Part shown: piece by piece, positions 1 through 7,406 of the stretch
Numbering within the stretch: position 1 is the first letter of the stretch
Layout: each line of letters opens with the position of its first letter
Origin: a virus
IMG/VR virus record: IMGVR_UViG_3300002225_000001
Coordinates: 1 to 43,380 of that record
DNA: 43,380 nucleotides
Direction: 5' to 3' (one strand)
The notes under the pieces: generated by a model
The model's database searches: none
Told to the model about the DNA's origin: nothing
Seen by the model: the letters and a program-made list of their open reading frames with translations, nothing else
Position numbers and translations under genes: made by a program

Positions 1-75
1 GCGTTCTCATCATGCACTGATGAAATCTCTATCACATTACCATCCACCGTTATAGTTGTATAACCATGATAAACC
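1..75. repeat. terminal direct repeat (left copy)
   Basis: These 75 bases are identical to positions 43306-43380. An open reading frame runs in frame through the repeat, so the ends overlap on one circular or circularly permuted molecule. A repeat this short could be an assembly overlap rather than a packaged terminal repeat; T7-type phages usually have longer direct repeats. I cannot tell the physical ends from sequence alone. Confidence 0.95.
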
Positions 76-653
76 GGTGTTATGTCTCCAACTGAAAACG
101 CATGAGGAGCTAAACGAGGAACTGTATCAGTACCAAAACAACCAGTGATTGTATATGACAATAATGGGATAGATGCTGTCTTCATATTTACAACAGCACT
201 TGTACCAACACTAGGTTCTTTTAACTTTGGTATTGCAGCTTTGTTAACAAGGAATGTGACATCTTTAACAGTTGTAGCAGCGTACCCATTAATACCAGTA
301 AAAGGGAATAGGTAGTCTTTAGATGTTCCATCAAAAGTTAAACCACTACCATCTTTATACACTTTACCAGTTAATACGTTGACTATCTCAATATTACCAC
401 TTGTTATATTTATAGAATACTTCTCTTCTTCTCTACCACCAAGACCTCTATCGTAAGCATACGACCATAACTCTTCTGTAAATCCCACACTATTGCTTAA
501 TGTAAGTTTCTGAGTTGGATTTCTTTTAAGTAGCCCTCTGTCTAATGTTGGGAAAGCATTGACCATATCCTCTACTTGAGTTGATAGTCTTTGCTCTGCT
601 GATTGTTGGTTAACTCCACCGTACAACCCATCTAATTGATTTGATATTAACAT
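1..653 (-). CDS. tail tubular protein B (nozzle), N-terminal part
   Basis: The ATG at 653-651 opens a frame that runs off the left edge and continues at 43305 down to the stop at 41250, giving about 902 residues on the closed circle (T7 gp12 has 794). The N-terminus begins MLISNQLDGLYGGVNQQ, a typical start for nozzle proteins. It follows the gp11-like gene with only one base between the stop and this ATG, as in T7. The product forms the distal tail nozzle through which DNA leaves the virion. The assignment rests on length, N-terminal sequence and gene order. The coding frame is split only by where the window was cut. Confidence 0.85.
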   Translation of the reverse strand, partial: MLISNQLDGLYGGVNQQSAEQRLSTQVEDMVNAFPTLDRGLLKRNPTQKLTLSNSVGFTEELWSYAYDRGLGGREEEKYSINITSGNIEIVNVLTGKVYKDGSGLTFDGTSKDYLFPFTGINGYAATTVKDVTFLVNKAAIPKLKEPSVGTSAVVNMKTASIPLLSYTITGCFGTDTVPRLAPHAFSVGDITPVYHGYTTITVDGNVIEISSVHDEN

Positions 654-654
654 G

Positions 655-1242
655 TTAACTCAATACGTAGTTATCTTGACCATATTCTGAATCAAGCATA
701 TTGTATCTAGCAGTATTACCCTCACTTCTACGAGCAATAATATGTGCATCCTCTTCATCTTGTTGTGAATAACCATAAACACTTGTGTCCATTACAGTAC
801 GAGCTTGGAACTTCCTAGCTGCTCTAATAGTGATGAAGTTTCTAATAGGGTGTGTTAATGTATTAAAATCTAAATCCCAATACACTCTCATTGTCTGTGG
901 TTCATCAAAAACAGATGTTTGGTCTGACTTGTTATATAGTTGCCAGTTACGCATAATAATATTTGCATCACTTGAAGAGATGTCTAATACGTTTGCTGGT
1001 ATGCTTATGAAGCCACTAGCATCTTGTGGAAACTCGTAAGCCTCATCAGTGTTGATATCCCAACCCTCAGATAAAACTTCTTTCTTTGTTTCAATAAGAA
1101 CACTTGCTGCTAATTGAGCTTCAAGTATTTCTGCTAATTCAGTATCATCTGATATAGGCAACTCATTAATCATTTGTAGCATTATATTTACTGATGCTAA
1201 AAAGAATTTACTTGAGTCGTATTGTGGGTCTAATATTTCCAT
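655..1242 (-). CDS. tail tubular protein A (gp11-like adaptor)
   Basis: This 195-residue protein matches the usual length of T7 gp11 (196 residues) and lies between major capsid and tail tubular B, exactly as in T7. The start at 1242 is preceded by GGGAGT. The sequence is mostly helical at the N-terminus (LAEILEAQLAASVLIE), with a C-terminal stretch containing RAARKFQARTVMD, as in gatekeeper/adaptor rings. The role would be a dodecameric ring joining portal to nozzle and contacting the fibres. Context and length carry the call; no catalytic motif is expected. Confidence 0.85.
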   Translation of the reverse strand: MEILDPQYDSSKFFLASVNIMLQMINELPISDDTELAEILEAQLAASVLIETKKEVLSEGWDINTDEAYEFPQDASGFISIPANVLDISSSDANIIMRNWQLYNKSDQTSVFDEPQTMRVYWDLDFNTLTHPIRNFITIRAARKFQARTVMDTSVYGYSQQDEEDAHIIARRSEGNTARYNMLDSEYGQDNYVLS

Positions 1243-1268
1243 GATGACTCCCTTAAATAGATTTTGGC

Positions 1269-1298
1269 ATCCCCACCGAGAGGAGGCTTGATGGGGAT
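1269..1298 (-). other. intercistronic hairpin between capsid and gp11-like genes
   Basis: The arms ATCCCCACC and GATGGGGAT pair over 9 bp (one G-U) with a 12-base loop. No T-run follows on either strand, so this is not a classical terminator. The loop on the minus-strand transcript reads CCTCCTCTC, which could base-pair with a Shine-Dalgarno sequence. It may stabilise or process the mRNA downstream of the capsid gene. Confidence 0.5.
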
Positions 1299-1299
1299 T

Positions 1300-1324
1300 G
1301 AAAACCTACCGAAGTAGATTAAAC
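1300..1324 (-). terminator. intrinsic terminator after the capsid gene
   Basis: On the minus strand, AATCTAC-TTCG-GTAGGTT forms a 7-bp stem (one G-U) closed by a UUCG tetraloop and is followed by TTC within a TTTTC run. It begins at the stop codon of the major capsid gene. T7 has its main terminator at the same place, between genes 10 and 11, so position and structure agree. The short T-run suggests partial termination, which would set capsid expression above tail expression. Confidence 0.6.
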
Positions 1325-2245
1325 GTTCTTAATAGAAACAGAACACTGTGGACGTAACGCACCAACACCATTTGAAAAATAAGCATTGATAAGTTTCGCA
1401 TCAAGGAAGTCAGGTTGAGGATTGATGTCAACTTTAATATCCCATAGTTTAACCATTGCTGCTGCTTCCATACAGAATACTTGTGCAATTAGTCCAGCTG
1501 TTGCTGGTAAGTTGTTTGATGTGAATACCGTAGCACCACCAACCATTTTAACATCACCAATATCAAGACCACCGTTGTTCTTAGTGTAATCGTCAGAAAC
1601 GATTGTAAGAGCTTGTGGTAAGTATTGGAAGTTAGTTGGAGTCATACCAACATAAATCTCATCAACAACATCATTAGTACGGATAGCCGCTACCGCTGCA
1701 TAAACAGACTCGATAATCTCTTTACCAAGTAACTCTGCTGTAGCTGCTGCTGCAACACCGCCCGGCAATGCTGTATTTACAACAACTGTACCATCACCAT
1801 TTGAAACTAGACCAGTTGCTAAAGACGATGCTTCAACTGCTGCTGAAACTTTACGGTCAATAGCATTTGCAAGACGAGTACCAAGTTGACGTACATTCAT
1901 AGCAAGAGTGTCATAACGAGCAACTGCTTGTTCAAATTTGTCAATTCTACGAGACTCATATTGAGGTCTGTCAAGAGCGATGATAATCTCATCTTGTGTA
2001 CCATTGTTAACGTTAACTTGAGTACCGGCTGGGTATTCAGCTAAGTTACCATTAGTAATGTCTTCTTTACCCTCAACGATGAATGAACCAGCTGATGCAC
2101 CACCAGCGATAGTGTCAACACGAATAAGGTCAGCGTAACGAGTTTGTCTTTCTTTTGCTTGTAATACGTCAAGTGTGACATCTCTTTTTAAGTCAGCAGC
2201 AGAATCTGTACCGACATTAGGAGTAGTTGAACCAGTATAAGCCAT
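1319..2245 (-). CDS. major capsid protein (T7 gp10-like)
   Basis: The 308-residue product lies just after the scaffold gene and before the gp11-like gene. It has features of podoviral HK97-fold capsid proteins: an N-terminal helix (TLDVLQAKERQTRYADLI), an E-loop/strand region (GSFIVEGKEDITNGNLAEYP) and a long spine-like helix (LGTRLANAIDRKVSAAVEA). T7 gp10A has 345 residues. The start at 2245 follows AAAGGA. It has its own promoter, a 175-base leader with two hairpins and a terminator behind it, which fits a protein made in hundreds of copies. Confidence 0.9.
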   Translation of the reverse strand: MAYTGSTTPNVGTDSAADLKRDVTLDVLQAKERQTRYADLIRVDTIAGGASAGSFIVEGKEDITNGNLAEYPAGTQVNVNNGTQDEIIIALDRPQYESRRIDKFEQAVARYDTLAMNVRQLGTRLANAIDRKVSAAVEASSLATGLVSNGDGTVVVNTALPGGVAAAATAELLGKEIIESVYAAVAAIRTNDVVDEIYVGMTPTNFQYLPQALTIVSDDYTKNNGGLDIGDVKMVGGATVFTSNNLPATAGLIAQVFCMEAAAMVKLWDIKVDINPQPDFLDAKLINAYFSNGVGALRPQCSVSIKNV

Positions 2246-2332
2246 GATTTGTCCTTTGCTCTTTCGAGTCTTTTTAATTTGTTGATTAGTTAGTGTTAAA
2301 CCAAGTCACAAAATCAAAGGACAAAACCACGG

Positions 2333-2354
2333 CAACTATCCCAATCGATAGTTG
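2333..2354 (-). other. capsid leader hairpin 2
   Basis: Perfect 8-bp inverted repeat CAACTATC / GATAGTTG with a 6-base loop in the untranslated leader of the capsid mRNA. It lies about 90 bases upstream of the start codon. Likely roles are protection from 5' decay or RNase processing. Confidence 0.55.
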
Positions 2355-2384
2355 GTTTGTAGAGTTGTTTTAGAAGATGTTTTA

Positions 2385-2406
2385 ATGTTAGGTGTTAACC
2401 TAACAT
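2385..2406 (-). other. capsid leader hairpin 1
   Basis: Perfect 9-bp inverted repeat ATGTTAGGT / ACCTAACAT with a 4-base loop, just downstream of the predicted capsid promoter. It would sit near the 5' end of the capsid mRNA, where a stem protects against 5' decay. It could also be an operator dyad. No T-run follows on either strand. Confidence 0.6.
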
Positions 2407-2419
2407 AATCGATACGAAA

Positions 2420-2448
2420 ATTGTACCATATTTTTTTAAGAAAGCCAA
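2420..2448 (-). promoter_or_regulatory. sigma-70-type promoter for the capsid gene
   Basis: On the minus strand TTGGCT is followed by a 17-base spacer and TACAAT. TGG directly before the -10 makes it an extended -10 element. It overlaps the 3' end and stop codon of the scaffold gene. The expected start is near 2413, giving a leader of about 170 bases. A separate capsid promoter is also present in T7, although there it is read by the phage polymerase. Confidence 0.65.
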
Positions 2449-3263
2449 ACTTTGTCAGGAGTTACGTTCAATCTTTGTCTAAATTTAGCTTTATCAGCCG
2501 CAGAAGACACTCTACTATCAGCATAAGCTTTGTCTTTTAATAGACTAGCTTTATCTGTGTAAGGTTGTATAGCTGCCGCCGCTGGTGCATTACCACGAAC
2601 TCTATCAACTGGTGTTCCCTCTTCAGCACCAACACTCTTCTCATACATAGTTTGAAGACCAACCATTAGAGCTTCACTATTATTAGGGTCTTGAATACTA
2701 TGATTAAACTGCACCTTTTGTTCAGGTGTCATATTCTCAGCATGATAGTCCATAATGATGTCGTAGTTTTCTTTACCACCAACATAACTAGCATTTAAAT
2801 CAAGAGCTTCTTTAAACTCATAAGCACCTATCTTAATATCTTGCTCAGTAAGACCAGTAGCTTTTAGAGTCTCTCCCATCTCAGGTGTTACAACCATACC
2901 ATTCTTAAGGAACTCAGGCAATAACTCACGAACAGTTGTATTTTGTAACTGTAGCTTCTGAGCCTCATCAGCTGTTTGCTGTATCTCAGCATCAGTCTGT
3001 TTAGTCTTATCAGCTATATCACGAGTAAGGTTGGCATGTTTATCTTCGATGTTTTTAATATGGTCAGCCATCTCTTGAGGTGTTGACCACTTACCCATAA
3101 ACTTACCATCTTGTAAATCTTCAGGTTTAATCTCGAAAGATATAGAACCCTCACCACCTTGTTCACTAGGAAGTCCTGATGGTGCTGGGTTCTCTCCACC
3201 AGCACCACCGCCAGTTGGATTATCACCACCCTCTTCAGCCATTAATATGTATCTATTTTTCAT
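2436..3263 (-). CDS. scaffolding / capsid assembly protein (gp9-like)
   Basis: The 275-residue acidic protein sits directly upstream of the major capsid gene, the normal place for scaffold. It has a low-complexity Gly/Pro/Glu N-terminus (GGDNPTGGGAGGENPAPSG), a long Lys/Gln/Glu coiled-coil-like stretch near residues 70-115, and a basic helical C-terminus typical of scaffolds that bind coat protein. T7 gp9 is about 307 residues. The start ATG at 3263 follows GAGGAGAAC. Scaffold directs procapsid assembly and then leaves. Confidence 0.8.
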   Translation of the reverse strand: MKNRYILMAEEGGDNPTGGGAGGENPAPSGLPSEQGGEGSISFEIKPEDLQDGKFMGKWSTPQEMADHIKNIEDKHANLTRDIADKTKQTDAEIQQTADEAQKLQLQNTTVRELLPEFLKNGMVVTPEMGETLKATGLTEQDIKIGAYEFKEALDLNASYVGGKENYDIIMDYHAENMTPEQKVQFNHSIQDPNNSEALMVGLQTMYEKSVGAEEGTPVDRVRGNAPAAAAIQPYTDKASLLKDKAYADSRVSSAADKAKFRQRLNVTPDKVWLS

Positions 3264-3291
3264 AATTGTTCTCCTCTCTTATGAACTCAGA

Positions 3292-3732
3292 TTAAAATCT
3301 GAAGAAATCTTGTTTGTAATTGATAGTCGGTTGTCTATCTCTCAACTCTGCTTTAGCCAGTTTCCAAGTTAATTGTTTTAACTCTTCTTCACTTAACTGC
3401 CACATCTCTAGTAACATTGATGGCTTCCAACCTGAGTTGATATACGCTCTCAACATCTCAATAGTTGCATCTACCTTAACACCTTTCTCACCACCATATC
3501 TTGTACGACCATTCTTTTTTGAATAATCACCATATTCTTCAGCTGTAAATGTTTGAATACCTTGTGGTGCATCAATCACTTCAACCTCTAGTGGTTCAGC
3601 GGGTGTGTTATCTTTAATAATCTTACCAACCGCTTGATATGTTAACGGATTCTCTTCCGTACCCAGCTTCTCAGCAATCTCTTTGTTTGTAAAACCCTCT
3701 AACTTCATAGCTAGTATTTGTTCTATTGGCAT
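3292..3732 (-). CDS. HTH-containing protein between portal and scaffold
   Basis: I place the start at 3732 because AAGGAGG lies 7-8 bases before that ATG; an ATG nine codons further upstream has no such site. The 146-residue product begins with a helix-turn-helix pattern (LKLEGFTNKEIAEKLG ... TYQAVGKIIKD, roughly residues 9-45). Tryptophan-rich helices follow (NSGWKPSMLLEMWQLSEEELKQL). HTH plus helical C-terminus and this size recall small terminase subunits, but a gp18-like gene next to the large terminase fills that role better. Function is unknown: DNA-binding, either in packaging or late regulation. Confidence 0.7.
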   Translation of the reverse strand: MPIEQILAMKLEGFTNKEIAEKLGTEENPLTYQAVGKIIKDNTPAEPLEVEVIDAPQGIQTFTAEEYGDYSKKNGRTRYGGEKGVKVDATIEMLRAYINSGWKPSMLLEMWQLSEEELKQLTWKLAKAELRDRQPTINYKQDFFRF

Positions 3733-3767
3733 AATCAGCCTCCTTAAATTACGAGTCATAGACTCTA

Positions 3768-3792
3768 TACAGTCTTCAATATGAAGACTGTA
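3768..3792 (-). other. perfect 11-bp intercistronic hairpin
   Basis: TACAGTCTTCA and TGAAGACTGTA form a perfect 11-bp stem with a 3-base loop. It starts just after the stop codon of the 29-residue peptide gene and before the HTH gene. A second small dyad (GAGTC-ATA-GACTC, 3753-3765) follows. No T-run is present. An RNase processing or mRNA-stabilising element, or a protein-binding dyad, is plausible. Confidence 0.6.
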
Positions 3793-3797
3793 AGAAT

Positions 3798-3887
3798 TTA
3801 CTTTTTCTTCTCTCTACGAGCTTTTTCTTTTTTATTAGCTGGTAAATCTACCGCACTAACAACTTTTGTCTCTTTCTCTTTTGCCAT
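3798..3887 (-). CDS. 29-residue Lys/Arg-rich peptide
   Basis: The ATG at 3887 is preceded by a strong AGGAGG site at 7-base spacing. The peptide begins MAKEKETKVVSAVDLP and ends in a run of Lys, Glu and Arg (KKEKARREKKK). It fills the gap between the portal and HTH genes. The very good ribosome site argues that it is translated. No family is recognised. A basic tail of this kind could bind nucleic acid or a virion partner. Confidence 0.6.
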   Translation of the reverse strand: MAKEKETKVVSAVDLPANKKEKARREKKK

Positions 3888-3908
3888 AACGTCCTCCTCG
3901 CTTAAGAT

Positions 3909-5417
3909 TTATTGCTGTGGTTGCTGAGTAATATTTTTACCAGCTTGTTGACCAACAGACTTAGCACCCTCTTCTGCGAGTGTTTGTTCTGTTTGAGCAT
4001 TTTTGTTCGCTTGAGTCTCCTGAGTCACCTCTTCAGAAGTCTTCATAAGACCAACAGTATTGATACCATCAAACGCTGCATATCTACTAAGTAGCTCATT
4101 GTCTTTAACCCAATGATTAAGTTGTAAGTTAGCTGCTCTACCCATGAAGTTGTCCATTTTTTGTGCTTCAGCTGAACGACCAAGAGCATCAAGACCCGTA
4201 AGAACATCAACATCTACAGCATCAAAAGTAATTTTCAACTCCTCCATTACTTTAGTAACAATCCACTTAGACCATTTTAGAGCCATCTTAGAATAGACAC
4301 CAGCAAGAGTAGAAGCTTCCAACTGTTGAGCCATAACTCTAATCTCTTCAGCTGTAACACGCTCAGCATCACGTTGAACAGAACCGGTATCTAAGAAGTT
4401 AGACATCAATTCTCTTTTGATAGCTGTCTCTCTTTCATTAGATACTTGAAAGTCAAAACCTTTATTTAGTTGAAATGCTGTGATGTCTTCAGCAGACCCA
4501 TCGATAGTAGCTCCATTACTTGCTTTAGTAACATCAGCCTTACGAGTACGACCACCACGTTGATTAACTAGGATAATACTCTTAGCAGCAATAACAGCAC
4601 CTTGAGTATTAAGTTTACCAAGCTTATCTATCTGCTCCATATCTGCATAGTAGTCTTCTGCAAATGGTCTATGGTAAGCGTCACCTTGTACCCAGTTCCA
4701 ACCGAAATATCTGAATGGTAAAGAGTCATAATCTTTATATGACTTCTCTTTACCTACAATCTCACCATCGATGTCTTGCTTCATCATCCACTTGCTTGTA
4801 TCTTTATCTATAGCTAGTAAAGTATAAAGCTCGTACTCTTCTTTCTCTTCTTTAGGTGTAATCCCATCAGGCAACATCGCTAGTTTCTCAACTATACACA
4901 TAGCTAATGGCTCACCTCTCGAGTCTAGCTTAACTACAAATGAGCGAAGAGGAAAGATTGATATACCCTCTCTCTCATTCTTCTCTACTATAACACTACC
5001 CACAACGATTTGTTGTAGTAACATGTCAAATAGTGAGCTTCTGATTTGCTGGTTCTCTATCTCTGAGTTGATAGCATCTGTATTGAGTGATAGTTGTTGA
5101 CGAATACGCTCAATCGCTTTCTCGTTGCCTTGAAACAACTTCACCATAGCCAGTGCATCAGGCTTGAGACGAAAAGAAGATGTTGCTGGTGGTAATAGTG
5201 CCATACCCATTTTAGATTTTAGGTTGTTTACTTGTCGTCCATTGAATGATTGTGCTGCTGATTTGAATAACTCAGACCCACCATCACTACCATCGGCTCT
5301 GAACACATAAGGCAATGAAATCTCTGATATTGCTTGTGCTCTGTCCTCGTAAGGTTTACGGTCACTAAGGTTTTTATCGAAAAACTCTGATGGTATTGTG
5401 TTGGCTATATCAATCAT
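3909..5417 (-). CDS. portal (head-tail connector) protein
   Basis: The 502-residue protein has the size and features of T7-type portals (T7 gp8, 536 residues). It has an N-terminal region (YEDRAQAISEISLPYVF), a glycine-poor helical core with FNGRQVNNLKSKMGMALLPP, and the conserved RVTAEEIRVMAQQLE helix before a Gln-rich C-terminus. It overlaps the upstream 62-residue gene by four bases. Twelve copies form the ring that docks the terminase and carries DNA. Gene order (portal, scaffold, capsid) supports the call. Confidence 0.9.
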   Translation of the reverse strand: MIDIANTIPSEFFDKNLSDRKPYEDRAQAISEISLPYVFRADGSDGGSELFKSAAQSFNGRQVNNLKSKMGMALLPPATSSFRLKPDALAMVKLFQGNEKAIERIRQQLSLNTDAINSEIENQQIRSSLFDMLLQQIVVGSVIVEKNEREGISIFPLRSFVVKLDSRGEPLAMCIVEKLAMLPDGITPKEEKEEYELYTLLAIDKDTSKWMMKQDIDGEIVGKEKSYKDYDSLPFRYFGWNWVQGDAYHRPFAEDYYADMEQIDKLGKLNTQGAVIAAKSIILVNQRGGRTRKADVTKASNGATIDGSAEDITAFQLNKGFDFQVSNERETAIKRELMSNFLDTGSVQRDAERVTAEEIRVMAQQLEASTLAGVYSKMALKWSKWIVTKVMEELKITFDAVDVDVLTGLDALGRSAEAQKMDNFMGRAANLQLNHWVKDNELLSRYAAFDGINTVGLMKTSEEVTQETQANKNAQTEQTLAEEGAKSVGQQAGKNITQQPQQ

Positions 5418-5602
5418 GTCTCATCCTCTTTATTGTCTTCTTCCCCATCTTTAGGTGGAAGACCTTTCTCACGTATCTCTTTAACCTCATCTATTAAAGC
5501 TAGTTGTCCTAATAGAAAGTTCCTCTCATCATCAGGAAGAGCCAAGTCTTCCATAGTGATAGCGTATGTTTCCTCTAAATGAGCAATTATTTCATCAATC
5601 AT
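5414..5602 (-). CDS. small acidic protein upstream of portal
   Basis: This 62-residue protein has a helical N-terminus (MIDEIIAHLEETYAITMEDLAL) and a strongly acidic tail (PPKDGEEDNKEDET). It overlaps both neighbours by four bases, so it is translationally coupled within the head operon. I do not recognise a family. Small acidic proteins before the portal are common in podoviruses and may be virion or assembly factors. Confidence 0.7.
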   Translation of the reverse strand: MIDEIIAHLEETYAITMEDLALPDDERNFLLGQLALIDEVKEIREKGLPPKDGEEDNKEDET

Positions 5603-5958
5603 ACTGTAAATCCTAACCCACTGCGACCACCAGTTGAGCCACCAAGGGCTGAAGTCTTGGGTATTAAGAAGTCTTGGGTAGAGCCTCCAACGTCTGTCGC
5701 ATCATCCGCACCAAACTTAGTCTCACCAAGAGCCTCCTCTTCAGGTTTAGTCTCTCTAGCAATACGGTCAGCTTCAGCTTTAGAGGCTGCTGCTTCTTTC
5801 TCTCTACGTTTACGGTCTGCTTCAGCAGCTTTCTCTTGCTGCTTCTGTGCATATATAGTAGAACCAGCACCAACAGCAACAGCTAAAACCGTAGCTGAAA
5901 CTGGGTCTCTATATACTGCTGGACAATTACCAACCAATTTGTTATGTAAATTAAACAT
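5599..5958 (-). CDS. probable virion/tail assembly protein (gp7.3-like)
   Basis: The start at 5958 is chosen because GGAGG lies 5 bases upstream; an ATG 14 codons earlier lacks such a site. The 119-residue product has a hydrophobic N-terminal segment (ATVLAVAVGAGSTIYA, about residues 22-37), a charged Ala/Lys/Glu coiled coil (about 38-75), and a Gly-rich C-terminus ending SGLGFTV. A small protein with a charged middle and a Ser/Gly-rich C-terminal tail upstream of the portal matches T7 gp7.3, which is needed for tail assembly. The match is by architecture and place, so it is tentative. Confidence 0.65.
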   Translation of the reverse strand: MFNLHNKLVGNCPAVYRDPVSATVLAVAVGAGSTIYAQKQQEKAAEADRKRREKEAAASKAEADRIARETKPEEEALGETKFGADDATDVGGSTQDFLIPKTSALGGSTGGRSGLGFTV

Positions 5959-6298
5959 TTTTACCTCCATAAGCATAAAGTATATCGTTATTGTATTCAA
6001 ATCTGAACTTAAATCTACTCAGACCTTTACGTATATTGTTTTCTCTATCTTTCGTTCCCGATAGCAGACATATCTCACCCTTGTTATAGAAGTTAATGAT
6101 GTCTCTTATCATACCTATAGTAAAATCATAGTCAGTATTTATTGCTGTAGTTGCAAGATATGTTATACCATGCAACTCTTTGCTACCGATTAGTCCAAAT
6201 GGCTCATTATCTTTATAGTAGATTTTTGGTTTTAATGTAAACCAATAGTTCTTATATTCTTCACCAACAATTTCTGCTATAATATTTTCATAATCCAT
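5951..6298 (-). CDS. first gene of the head operon, unknown (possibly GNAT/gp13-like)
   Basis: The 115-residue protein has an alternating beta/alpha pattern (PKIYYKDNEPFGLIGSKEL, FTIGMIRDIINFYNKGEICL, RFEYNNDILYAYGG) that resembles a degenerate acetyltransferase-type fold found in some podoviral proteins; I cannot confirm it. No Shine-Dalgarno site precedes the ATG. Instead an extended -10 element ends 7 bases upstream, so the mRNA may be leaderless. It overlaps the next gene by 8 bases and diverges from the gene at 6335. Confidence 0.7.
   Translation of the reverse strand: MDYENIIAEIVGEEYKNYWFTLKPKIYYKDNEPFGLIGSKELHGITYLATTAINTDYDFTIGMIRDIINFYNKGEICLLSGTKDRENNIRKGLSRFKFRFEYNNDILYAYGGKNV
6276..6283 (+). 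promoter_or_regulatory. extended -10 promoter for the rightward gene at 6335
   Basis: TGCTATAAT at 6275-6283 is a perfect extended -10 element (TGN plus TATAAT) on the plus strand. No good -35 is seen, which extended -10 promoters can tolerate. It lies inside the first codons of the divergent minus-strand gene, so the two transcripts overlap. The same 13 bases (TTTCTGCTATAAT) recur on the minus strand upstream of the gene at 35770. Confidence 0.6.
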
Positions 6299-6304
6299 AG
6301 CAGA

Positions 6305-6313
6305 AGTATATCA
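6305..6313 (-). promoter_or_regulatory. extended -10 promoter for the leftward head operon
   Basis: On the minus strand TGATATACT is an extended -10 (TGN plus TATACT). Transcription starting 6-7 bases downstream would begin at or next to the ATG at 6298, so the message would be leaderless. The surrounding TTTATGATATACTT is repeated exactly on the plus strand at 13382-13394 region, supporting a phage promoter motif. Confidence 0.6.
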
Positions 6314-6334
6314 TAAAAAATTAAAATAGTAAGG

Positions 6335-6916
6335 ATGATGAGAATGACAACTGAACACATGAGTTATCTTGTACCTTTTAATAGAGAGTTGGACGTACCT
6401 TATCGTGCACCAAAGAAGTTGAAAGATATGGTGAGCTATATCTTCTCTCATGTAACCGTACCAAGTAAGCAGAGGAAGTTGTTTATCGATGTGTCCAGTA
6501 TGGGTAGTCGAAGTCTTGTCAACGATATGGCTGTAAGAGCTATAGCTATGGCTCGTCATTTTGTCGAACACCCTAATCAGTATGGTGGGTCAATGGAAAA
6601 CATACAGTTCCAAGTGTTGAGACGTATGTGGGTACAAGTATTCAACCACATGCACAAACAAGAACGTTACCCTGATGTTGACAGTGACGACTGGACATAT
6701 TTAGGTATCACGTATAAAATGTTGACCATCGAGAACGGTTTTTGGGATGAGTTGTTGCGTGTTGTAATAGATAAAGACTATCATCAGACTAATGACGACA
6801 TGGTAAAGCGACGTGATGGTATAGGTTTGCGTGAACGCAAGAACAATAAAGTGTCGGATAGAGCCTCATTGCGTGAGGGTGGTACGTATTTTGAGTATTT
6901 AAGCAGTTTGGAATGA
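6335..6916 (+). CDS. conserved-looking early protein, function unknown
   Basis: The 193-residue protein diverges from the head operon. ATG codons at 6335, 6338 and 6344 are possible starts; AAGGA at 6331-6335 is best spaced for 6344 (MTTEHMSYLVPF). It is rich in Arg, Met and aromatic residues (SMENIQFQVLRRMWVQVFNHM), with a basic stretch near the C-terminus (KRRDGIGLRERKNNK). No family is recognised. It is separated from the rest of the plus-strand genes by a 1 kb gap and overlaps a small minus-strand gene at its 3' end. An early takeover protein is possible. Confidence 0.75.
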   Translation: MMRMTTEHMSYLVPFNRELDVPYRAPKKLKDMVSYIFSHVTVPSKQRKLFIDVSSMGSRSLVNDMAVRAIAMARHFVEHPNQYGGSMENIQFQVLRRMWVQVFNHMHKQERYPDVDSDDWTYLGITYKMLTIENGFWDELLRVVIDKDYHQTNDDMVKRRDGIGLRERKNNKVSDRASLREGGTYFEYLSSLE

Positions 6917-7054
6917 TAGATTATTAGCGATACGTCTGTGTTGTAGATATTTCTCTTTAGCTTCGGTAGTAGGATTGTCTATCCATTCGAGTTGATGAGT
7001 GCGATAGTTGTATTTATAAAGCAAGTTCGTTCCGTATTGAAACCACTGTATCAT
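6899..7054 (-). CDS. 51-residue protein convergent with the 6335 gene
   Basis: The ATG at 7054 is preceded by GGGAG at 6-7 bases. The peptide starts MIQWFQYGTNLLYKYNYRTHQ, is basic and aromatic, and ends with the stop at 6899, overlapping the last 18 bases of the convergent gene. No family is recognised. Codon use is like the neighbours. The good ribosome site makes translation likely; the overlap means the two transcripts are partly antisense. Confidence 0.5.
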   Translation of the reverse strand: MIQWFQYGTNLLYKYNYRTHQLEWIDNPTTEAKEKYLQHRRIANNLSFQTA

Positions 7055-7254
7055 AACATACTCCCGTAGGCTCAGTCTTTCCTGAGAGTCAAAAAATTAT
7101 TAACCTCACTTCACACTTTACATGTGACCTTTTAAGTTAATTGAGATGACGAGTCATCCGTATAGGTATTATAGTGGAGGGCGACTTAAGCTAACTTTAA
7201 AAAGCTGGAATTTGCTAGAGAAATCGATTTAGGGCTACCCACCCCCACAGCGAT

Positions 7255-7284
7255 TTGACATTTACCCCATAGCCCTCGTATAAA
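7255..7284 (+). promoter_or_regulatory. strong sigma-70 promoter (early)
   Basis: TTGACA at 7255-7260 and TATAAA at 7279-7284 are separated by 18 bases. The -35 is a perfect consensus match and the -10 matches 5 of 6. It is the best -35/-10 pair noticed and points into the early gene block. Start is expected near 7291, which would give a leader of about 645 bases before the gene at 7937, running through the repeats. Confidence 0.7.
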
Positions 7285-7406
7285 ACGCAACTTGACTGAT
7301 AGCTTTTAGCTGTGATATTAAGTAATATTAACACTGATAGCGTACAAACTACAGCTATTTGTTATGGTCTCAACGCTGTGGAGCAAGGTCAAAGCAACTG
7401 TTCTAC

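Noticed and set aside
3292-3732. HTH protein as the small terminase subunit
   Set aside because: Its fold would fit, but a gp18-like gene overlaps the large terminase, which is the expected place. I left its function open.
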